Assembly: GCF_019670005.1 (NCBI RefSeq)
Contig: NZ_AP019783.1
Coordinates: 1,446,501-1,510,500, forward strand
Direction of reading: 5' to 3'
Length of the DNA stretch: 64,000 bases
Source: Methylomagnum ishizawai
Lineage (GTDB): Bacteria; Pseudomonadota; Gammaproteobacteria; Methylococcales; Methylococcaceae
The position numbers were made by a program, and so were the translations under genes. This document shows, piece by piece, positions 1-6,900 of this stretch; positions within the stretch are counted from its first letter, which is position 1, and every line of letters starts with the position of its first letter. A model generated the notes under the pieces. The model was not told where the DNA came from. It saw only the letters and a list, made by a program, of their open reading frames with translations, and searched no databases.

Positions 1-566
1 GTTCCGACCATCTGGTGCGGGCCTATTTCCACACCTACGGGATGCCGGTGCTGACCACCAATTGCTCCAACAATTACGGTCCCTACCAGTTCCCCGAGAA
101 GCTCATCCCCTTGATCACCCAGAACGCCATGCACGGGAAGCCCCTGCCGGTCTACGGCACCGGGTCCAATATCCGCGACTGGCTTTATGTCGAGGATCAT
201 TGCCGGGCCATCGAGCGGGTGCTGGAAGCGGGCACCCCAGGGCAGGTCTACAACATCGGCGGCAACAACGAAAAGACCAACCTGGACGTGGTCCACACCA
301 TCTGCGACCTGTTGGACGAGATGCTGCCGGATTCGCCCCATCGCCCACACCGCCAGCTCATCACCTTCGTCGCCGACCGTCCCGGCCACGACCAGCGCTA
401 CGCCATCGACGCCGGCAAGATGCGCCGCGAATTGGGCTGGGAACCCCTGGAAACCTTCGAGACCGGCCTGCGCAAAACCGTCCGCTGGTATCTGGATAAC
501 CAGACCTGGTGTGGACGGGTGATGGATGGCAGCTATCGCGGCGAACGCCTGGGACTGGAGCGATAA
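1..566 (+). CDS. rfbB: dTDP-glucose 4,6-dehydratase, C-terminal part (5' end outside window)
   Basis: This enzyme converts dTDP-glucose to dTDP-4-keto-6-deoxyglucose, the second step of dTDP-L-rhamnose synthesis in the cytoplasm. The frame enters at base 3 and gives about 187 residues. They include SDHLVRAY and [19 protein letters not shown], the characteristic stretch following the YxxxK part of RfbB, and the later substrate-binding segment [17 protein letters not shown]. The Rossmann nucleotide-binding motif must lie upstream of the window. It is the first visible gene of an rfbBACD operon: rfbA follows after 41 bases. Identification is secure from the motif series and from the three following pathway genes. 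Confidence 0.97.
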   Translation, partial: SDHLVRAYFHTYGMPVLTTNCSNNYGPYQFPEKLIPLITQNAMHGKPLPVYGTGSNIRDWLYVEDHCRAIERVLEAGTPGQVYNIGGNNEKTNLDVVHTICDLLDEMLPDSPHRPHRQLITFVADRPGHDQRYAIDAGKMRRELGWEPLETFETGLRKTVRWYLDNQTWCGRVMDGSYRGERLGLER

Positions 567-607
567 GCCCCGTCCGTACTCCCCAACGAACCTGATAGAT
601 ACTCCCG

Positions 608-1498
608 ATGAGCAAACCGATTAAAGGTATTATCCTGGCCGGGGGTTCCGGCACCCGGCTGCATCCCTTGACCCATGTGGTCAGCAAGCAATTGCTGCCG
701 GTCTACGACAAACCGATGATCTATTACCCCCTGTCCGTGCTGATGCTGGCCGAGATCAGGGATATCCTCATCATCACCACCCCGCACGACGCGCCGATGT
801 TCCGCCACCTCTTGGGCGACGGCCAGCAATGGGGTATCAATCTCCAATACGCCGAGCAGCCGCGCCCCGAAGGTCTGGCCCAGGCGTTCATCATCGGCAA
901 GGACTTCGTCGGCAACGACCGTTCCAGCCTGATCCTGGGCGATAACATCTTCTACGGCCACGGCCTGCAACAGGTGCTGCGCAACGCCGCCGAGCGCGAG
1001 ACCGGGGCCACGGTGTTCGGCTACTGGGTGAAAGACCCCGAGCGCTACGGCGTGGCCGAATTCGACCCCGAAGGCCGGGTCATCAACTTGGTGGAAAAAC
1101 CCAAACATCCCAAATCCAATTACGCCGTCACCGGGCTGTATTTCTACGACAACCAAGTCGTGGACATGGCCGCCGAGCTGAAGCCTTCCCATCGCGGCGA
1201 ATTGGAAATCACCGATATCAACAAGATTTATCTGGAGAAGAACCAGATCAATGTCGAGAAGCTCGGTCGTGGCACCGCTTGGCTCGATACCGGCACCCAT
1301 GATTCCTTGCTGCAAGCCTCGAATTTCATCCAGACCATCGAGGAACGCCAGGGACTCAAGATTTGCTGCCCCGAGGAAATCGCCTGGAATCACGGCTGGA
1401 TCGGCGTGGACGAACTGGAGCGCCAAGCCGGTTTGCTGAGCAAGAACAGCTATGGCGAATACCTGTTGAGACTGCTGCAAAGGGACATCACCCCATGA
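608..1498 (+). CDS. rfbA: glucose-1-phosphate thymidylyltransferase
   Basis: RfbA (RmlA) makes dTDP-glucose from dTTP and glucose-1-phosphate, the first and feedback-regulated step of dTDP-rhamnose synthesis. The 296-residue product has the usual family length. It carries the nucleotide-binding signature [13 protein letters not shown] at residues 10-22, then [16 protein letters not shown], the EKP motif ([20 protein letters not shown]) and the C-terminal [15 protein letters not shown]. The start is the ATG directly preceding [12 protein letters not shown]. Its stop overlaps the rfbC start as ATGA, which implies translational coupling. Confidence 0.98.
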   Translation: MSKPIKGIILAGGSGTRLHPLTHVVSKQLLPVYDKPMIYYPLSVLMLAEIRDILIITTPHDAPMFRHLLGDGQQWGINLQYAEQPRPEGLAQAFIIGKDFVGNDRSSLILGDNIFYGHGLQQVLRNAAERETGATVFGYWVKDPERYGVAEFDPEGRVINLVEKPKHPKSNYAVTGLYFYDNQVVDMAAELKPSHRGELEITDINKIYLEKNQINVEKLGRGTAWLDTGTHDSLLQASNFIQTIEERQGLKICCPEEIAWNHGWIGVDELERQAGLLSKNSYGEYLLRLLQRDITP

Positions 1499-2052
1499 TT
1501 ATCGAAACCACCCCGCTGCCGGGCGTGCTGTTGGTCAAGCCGGACGTGTTCGGCGATGCCCGCGGCTTCTTCCTGGAAACCTGGAACCGCCAACGCTATG
1601 CCGAGGCGGGTTTGGACAAGGACTTCGTGCAGGACAATGTGTCCCAATCGCGCCAGGGCATTTTGCGCGGGCTGCATTTCCAGAACCCGAGGCCCCAAGG
1701 GAAATTGGTGCAGGCGCTCAAAGGCGTCGTGTTCGATGTGGCGGTGGATATCCGGGTGGGTTCCCCGACCTTCGGCCAGTGGTATGGCGTCACCCTGTCG
1801 GAGGAAAACCACTGGCAGCTGTACGTGCCGGAGAATTTCGCCCACGGCTTCTGCGTGCTGAGCGAAACCGCCTTGTTCGCCTACAAATGCACCGATTCCT
1901 ATAACCCCTCCGCCGAGTTCTCCCTGCGCTGGGACGATCCCGATGTCGGCATCCAATGGCCCATCGACAACCCGCAACTCTCGGCCAAGGACCAAGCCGG
2001 GAAGCTCCTCAAGGAATTCCCCCAAGAAGCCTTGCCGGTGTACCAGCCATGA
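1495..2052 (+). CDS. rfbC: dTDP-4-dehydrorhamnose 3,5-epimerase
   Basis: RfbC (RmlC) epimerises dTDP-4-keto-6-deoxyglucose at C3 and C5. The 185-residue cupin-fold protein starts [21 protein letters not shown]. It has the catalytic-histidine region [11 protein letters not shown] and the segment [13 protein letters not shown], both typical of the family. The chosen ATG overlaps the rfbA stop; a longer open frame upstream runs inside rfbA and is not coding. Its own stop overlaps the rfbD start (ATGA), so rfbA, rfbC and rfbD form a tightly coupled operon. Confidence 0.97.
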   Translation: MIIETTPLPGVLLVKPDVFGDARGFFLETWNRQRYAEAGLDKDFVQDNVSQSRQGILRGLHFQNPRPQGKLVQALKGVVFDVAVDIRVGSPTFGQWYGVTLSEENHWQLYVPENFAHGFCVLSETALFAYKCTDSYNPSAEFSLRWDDPDVGIQWPIDNPQLSAKDQAGKLLKEFPQEALPVYQP

Positions 2053-2951
2053 AAATCCTGTTGATTGGACGGCAGGGCCAGGTCGCCTACGAACTGCGCC
2101 GCACCCTGGCCTGTTTGGGCGAGGTGGTGGCCCTGGACCGCCAGACTTCGATCCGGGCCGACTTGGCCGATTTGCAATCGCTGCGGGATGCGGTGAACCA
2201 AATCCAGCCCGAATTGATCGTCAACGCCGGGGCCTATACCGCCGTGGACAAGGCCGAACAGGACACCGAGCTGGCGTTCCGGGTCAACGGCGAAGCGCCG
2301 GGCGTGTTGGCCGAGGCGGCGCGGGCGGTGGATGCGGGCTTGATCCATTATTCCACCGACTATGTGTTCCCCGGCGATGCCGACACGGCCTATGTGGAAA
2401 CCGACGCCATCGGTCCCTTGAGCGCCTATGGCAAGAGCAAGCTGGCGGGCGAGGAAGCTATCCGGCAGGTGGGCGTGCCGCATCTGATCTTGCGGACGGC
2501 CTGGGTCTACGGGCGGCGCGGCCAGAATTTCCTGCTGACCATGCTGCGTCTGATGCGGGAACGGGAGTCGCTGCGGGTGGTCGCCGACCAGCACGGCGCG
2601 CCGACCTGGAGCCGCATGATCGCCGAGGCCACGGCCTTGCTGGTCGCCCGCACCACCTACGAGGGCCGGTTCGAGCCCGCTGAGAGCGGCGGCACCTACC
2701 ATCTCACTTGCGGTGGCCGCACCACATGGTATGGTTTCGCCGCCAAAATCCGCGAGATGGGCCTCGCCCAGGGCTTGCTCCCCGAGACCTGCGCCAAGCT
2801 GGAGGCCATCCCGACTTCCGGCTATCCCACCCCGGCGCACCGGCCCGCGTTCTCGGTGCTGTCCAACCAAAAGCTGCTGGACGAGTTCGAACTGGCCTTG
2901 CCGGATTGGGAGGATGGTTTGGCCTTGTGCCTGGAGGAAATGCGCGGCTGA
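2049..2951 (+). CDS. rfbD: dTDP-4-dehydrorhamnose reductase
   Basis: RfbD (RmlD) reduces dTDP-4-keto-L-rhamnose to dTDP-L-rhamnose using NAD(P)H. The 300-residue product begins [20 protein letters not shown], a GxxGxxG-type Rossmann loop. It continues with NAGAYTAVDKAEQD, the STDYVFPGD segment and the catalytic YGKSKLAGEE (YxxxK). The start at 2049 is fixed by the four-base overlap with rfbC. This is the last gene of the rhamnose operon. Rhamnose made here most likely feeds O-antigen or exopolysaccharide, but no glycosyltransferase is visible in the window. Confidence 0.97.
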   Translation: MKILLIGRQGQVAYELRRTLACLGEVVALDRQTSIRADLADLQSLRDAVNQIQPELIVNAGAYTAVDKAEQDTELAFRVNGEAPGVLAEAARAVDAGLIHYSTDYVFPGDADTAYVETDAIGPLSAYGKSKLAGEEAIRQVGVPHLILRTAWVYGRRGQNFLLTMLRLMRERESLRVVADQHGAPTWSRMIAEATALLVARTTYEGRFEPAESGGTYHLTCGGRTTWYGFAAKIREMGLAQGLLPETCAKLEAIPTSGYPTPAHRPAFSVLSNQKLLDEFELALPDWEDGLALCLEEMRG

Positions 2952-2982
2952 TCCTTCACTTGGACCGACGGGCGAACCTGTG

Positions 2983-3002
2983 GGGGCGAATTTATTCGCC
3001 CC
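2983..3002. repeat. REP-like perfect inverted repeat after rfbD
   Basis: Arms GGGGCGAAT and ATTCGCCCC (9 bp each) are separated by TT, 31 bases after the rfbD stop. It could act as a weak terminator or mRNA 3' stabiliser. The following bases have only a five-T run some distance away, so it is not a canonical intrinsic terminator. No second copy was seen in this window. Confidence 0.6.
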
Positions 3003-3113
3003 TACGTCGTTTTTGGAGCCACGCCGTTGCTGAATCGACCTCCGCCCTTGGCTATTCTCGGGGAACGCGGGGTTTCCGGGAAGTACGCAATCACTTTGTC
3101 AGGAGGGTTGGCC

Positions 3114-3353
3114 ATGGCCGTTGTGAGCATAAGCACACTGGACGAAGAAACTTATTCCCGGTTGAACGCACAGGCCGCGCGGCATGGGGTGACGCTGGAA
3201 GAAGAAGTCCGAACCATCCTCAAGGCGGCGGTTGCGGATACCGCGCCGTCGGGGTTGGGGGATGTCGCGCTCGGTCTGTTCGGTGCCGAACATGGCATCG
3301 ATTTGGAGTTGCCCCAACGCGGGCCGCATCAACCCATGGGTTTCCCGGAATGA
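3114..3353 (+). CDS. FitA/VapB-like antitoxin
   Basis: A 79-residue protein, MAVVSISTLDEETYSRLNAQAARHG onward, with the ribbon-helix-helix pattern of FitA-type antitoxins (SISTLDEETYSRLNAQAARHGVTLEEEVRTILKAAV). The C-terminal tail DLELPQRGPHQPMGFPE is the type that wraps the partner toxin. The start at 3114 is supported by a strong AGGAGGG ribosome-binding site about 7 bases upstream, which rules out the longer in-frame open extension. It overlaps the PIN toxin gene by an ATGA junction, the usual coupled arrangement. RHH antitoxins normally bind their own promoter with the toxin, so autoregulation is likely. Confidence 0.88.
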   Translation: MAVVSISTLDEETYSRLNAQAARHGVTLEEEVRTILKAAVADTAPSGLGDVALGLFGAEHGIDLELPQRGPHQPMGFPE

Positions 3354-3769
3354 TTCTGCTGGATACCAATATCATTTCCGAAACGATGCGGCCAATGCCT
3401 TCCCCCATAGTATTGGAATGGCTGAATCGGCAACCTGTGGATTCGCTGTTCGTGTCCGCCATCACGGTAGGCGAAATTGAATATGGTTTGCGGATTTTGC
3501 CCGCTGGCAAGCGCCGCGATGCGCTTATCGAACGGTATCGCGAATTCATGAGCCGGGGGTTTGATGGCCGTATTCTCGTATACGACGATTCGGCGGCTCA
3601 TGGCTACGGTGAAATCATGGGCTATCGCAAGGAATTGGGCCGTCCGATGAGCATTCCCGATGGGCAGATCGCCGCTATCGCAAAATCCAAGGGATTGATC
3701 CTTGCCACCCGGAATACCGATGATTTTGTGGCCAGTGGTCTCCATTTGATTAATCCATTTGTTGCATAG
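3350..3769 (+). CDS. FitB/VapC-like PIN-domain toxin
   Basis: A 139-residue PIN-domain ribonuclease. The N-terminus MILLDTNIISETMRP carries the first catalytic Asp (LLDTN). Then follow ITVGEIEYGL, with the conserved Glu, and a C-terminal PDGQIAAIAKSKGLILATRNTDDF supplying the remaining acidic residues. This is the FitB subtype of VapC-like toxins, which typically cleave tRNA or rRNA. The start codon overlaps the antitoxin stop. All four acidic positions appear intact, so the toxin is probably active when freed from the upstream antitoxin. The pair lies alone between the rhamnose operon and dnaE. Confidence 0.9.
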   Translation: MILLDTNIISETMRPMPSPIVLEWLNRQPVDSLFVSAITVGEIEYGLRILPAGKRRDALIERYREFMSRGFDGRILVYDDSAAHGYGEIMGYRKELGRPMSIPDGQIAAIAKSKGLILATRNTDDFVASGLHLINPFVA

Positions 3770-3900
3770 TCAAGCAACCCGCCGTACGCAATAAAGTTGG
3801 GTGGGGAATCCAAGCCCCGGATTCCGCCTTGCCGCGCCCACCCACCCCGCCGATAATTTTTCGATCGCTCCACCGCCCGATTTCTCCATAACGAAACCCC

Positions 3901-6900
3901 ATGGCCGACCAACTCCCCGAACCCCGCTTCATCCACCTCCGCCTCCACACCGAATACTCCCTGGTCGATGGTCTCGTCGATGTGAAACCCCTGGTCAAGC
4001 GCTGCGCCAAGCTGGGGATGCCGGCGGTGGCCGTGACCGACCAGATGAACCTGTTCGCCCTGGTCAAGTTCTACAAGGCCGCGCAGGGCGGGGGCTTGAA
4101 ACCCATCGCCGGGGCCGACCTCCTGATCCACAACGAATCCGACCCGGCCACGCCCTACCTGATGCCCTTGTTCGTGCAGAACGAACAGGGCTACCGCACC
4201 CTCACCGAACTCATTTCCCGTGGCTACCGCGAGAACCAGCACCAAGGCGTGCCCCAGGTCATGGCCGCGTGGCTGGCGGACAAGAACACAGGGCTGATCG
4301 CCCTTTCCGGTGCCCGCCAAGGCCAGATTGGCCGGGCGCTGCTGTCGGGCAACCGCGACGAGGCCAAGCGTATCCTGGAACATTGGCAGGCCGTGTTCGG
4401 CGACCGCTTCTATCTGGAAGTGCAGCGCACGGGCCGACCCGGCGAGGAGGACTATATCGAGGGCACCCTCGCCCTCGCCATCGAATGCGATGCGCCCGTG
4501 GTCGCCACCAACGATGTGCGCTTCCTCGACGCCAGCGATTTCGAGGCCCACGAGGCGCGGGTCTGCATCAACCAGGGCCGGGTGTTGGACGATCCGCGCC
4601 GTCCCCGCGACTACACCGACCAGCAATATTTGAAAAGCCCGGAGGAAATGGCGGCGCTGTTCGCCGACCTGCCCGAGGCGTTGGAAAACACGGTGGAAAT
4701 CGCCAAGCGCTGCAATATCCGCATGACGCTGGGCAAGAACTTCCTGCCGCAATTCCCGGTGCCGGAAGGCATGACCCCCGCCGAATTCTTCGCCGAGGAA
4801 TCGCGCAAAGGTTTGAGGGAGCGCCTCGCCGTGCGCCCGCCCACCGGCAAGGGCACCTTGGCGCAGCGCACCCAAGCCTATGAGGAGCGGCTGGAACTCG
4901 AAATCGGCGTCATCAACCAGATGGATTTCCCCGGCTACTTCCTGATCGTGGCCGACTTCATCCAATGGGCCAAGCAAAACGGGATTCCGGTCGGGCCGGG
5001 ACGCGGCTCGGGCGCGGGTTCCTTGGTGGCGTATTCGCTCAAGATCACCGACCTCGACCCCATCGAATTCGAGTTGCTGTTCGAGCGCTTCCTCAATCCC
5101 GAGCGCGTGTCCATGCCCGACTTCGACGTGGATTTCTGCATGGACCGGCGCGACGAGGTGATCGCCTATGTCGCCGAGAAATATGGCCGCGACCGGGTAT
5201 CGCAGATCATCACCTATGGTTCCATGGCGGCCAAGGCGGTGGTGCGCGACGTGGGCCGGGTGTTGGGCCATCCCTACGGCTTCGTGGACCGCATCGCCAA
5301 GCTGATCCCGTTCGAGCTGGGGATGACCCTGGAAAAAGCCTTGCAGGACAGCGAGGACTTGAAAAAGCTCTACGACGCCGACGAGGAGGTCAAGGCGCTG
5401 ATCGATCTGGCGAAGTCGCTGGAAGGCTTGACCCGCAACGCCGGCAAGCATGCCGGGGGCGTGGTGATCGCGCCTTCGCAGTTGATCGACTTCAGCCCGC
5501 TCTATTGCGAACAGGGCGGCGACAACCTCGTGACCCAGTTCGACAAGGACGACGTGGAAGCGGTCGGCTTGGTCAAGTTCGACTTCCTGGGGCTGCGTAC
5601 CCTGACCATCATCGATTGGGCGCTGGAAACCATCAACCAGCAGCGGGCCGCGCAAAAACTGCCGCCGGTCGATATCGCCCAAATCCCGCTCGACGACCCC
5701 GACACCTACAAGCTCCTGAAAAGCTGCCAGACCACGGCGGTATTCCAACTCGAATCCCGCGGCATGAAGGATTTGATCCGGCGCTTGCTGCCCGATAATT
5801 TCGATGACATCGTGGCCTTGGTGGCCTTGTTCCGGCCCGGTCCTTTGCAATCGGGCATGGTGGACGATTATATCAACGTCAAGCACGGCAAGCAGAAGGC
5901 CGAGTATCCCCATCCCATCTTGGAACCCATTTTGCAGCCGACCAACGGGGTTATCCTGTACCAGGAACAGGTGATGCGGATTGCCCAGGATATGTCGGGG
6001 TATACGCTGGGCGGGGCGGATTTGCTACGCCGTGCAATGGGTAAGAAAAAGCCAGAAGAAATGGCGAAACAGCGCGATATTTTTGTGGAAGGCGCTGAAA
6101 AGAATGGTGTAGATAAGGATGTCGCCAATTTTATATTTGATTTGGTGGACAAATTTTCGGGGTATGGTTTTAACAAAACGGTATCTTCGGATACTAAAAT
6201 ATTTACCACGGCAGGAATAAAGAGAATAGAAGACTGCCAACCAGGGGACGAAGTCATCGCGCCGAATCCCGATGGCAGCTTCAGCCGGACCCAGGTTTTA
6301 GCTAGGCACGACCATGGTTTTGTTCCACTTTGGGAGGTGGTTTTCGATGACGGCACCCGCGAATGTTGTACCCTCGACCATAAATGGCTTACCCGACACG
6401 GACAGCTCCCGCTCTGGGCCATCCTCCAAATGGGTGAGCAAGTGTGGGGAAACCCAGCCTACAAAGCGGGCTATCCACGCCCATCAGAAACATTGTCCAC
6501 AATGTTTGAGCATGATCCATACCGGGCCGACCGCCGGCAAGGACAGGACGATGTATTGCGGAATCATCGTGCGGACTTGGGCCAAATTCAGAGAGCATTT
6601 CCAGAGTTGTCCGAGATGCCAGGAATTGCGCCGGGAAATCCGGGTGAATACCTGCAAGAATCTAAAGCATACCGAAGCGATGCGGAAAAAATATTCGGAG
6701 AATGCCAAGAAAACCGCGTCGCGCCCGGAGATACAAGAAGAACGGGCATCCCGGCTCAAACAATGGCGGGAGGATCATCCCGAACAGTTCGATGCAATCC
6801 GGGCCAAGGCCCACGCCTCGCCCAAGCTTTCCAAAATGGAGAATTGGCTGGCACCGCGGTTGATGCCCCATGGGTTTATCAGGAATACCCGCTTGGATTG

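Noticed and set aside
2983-3002. Intrinsic terminator of the rhamnose operon
   Set aside because: The hairpin is good but lacks an adjacent U-tract, so it is listed as a repeat rather than a terminator.
3622-5913. 763-codon open frame on the minus strand opposite dnaE
   Set aside because: It lies antisense to strongly conserved DnaE codons, has a composition typical of mirrored high-GC genes and no domain or ribosome-binding site.
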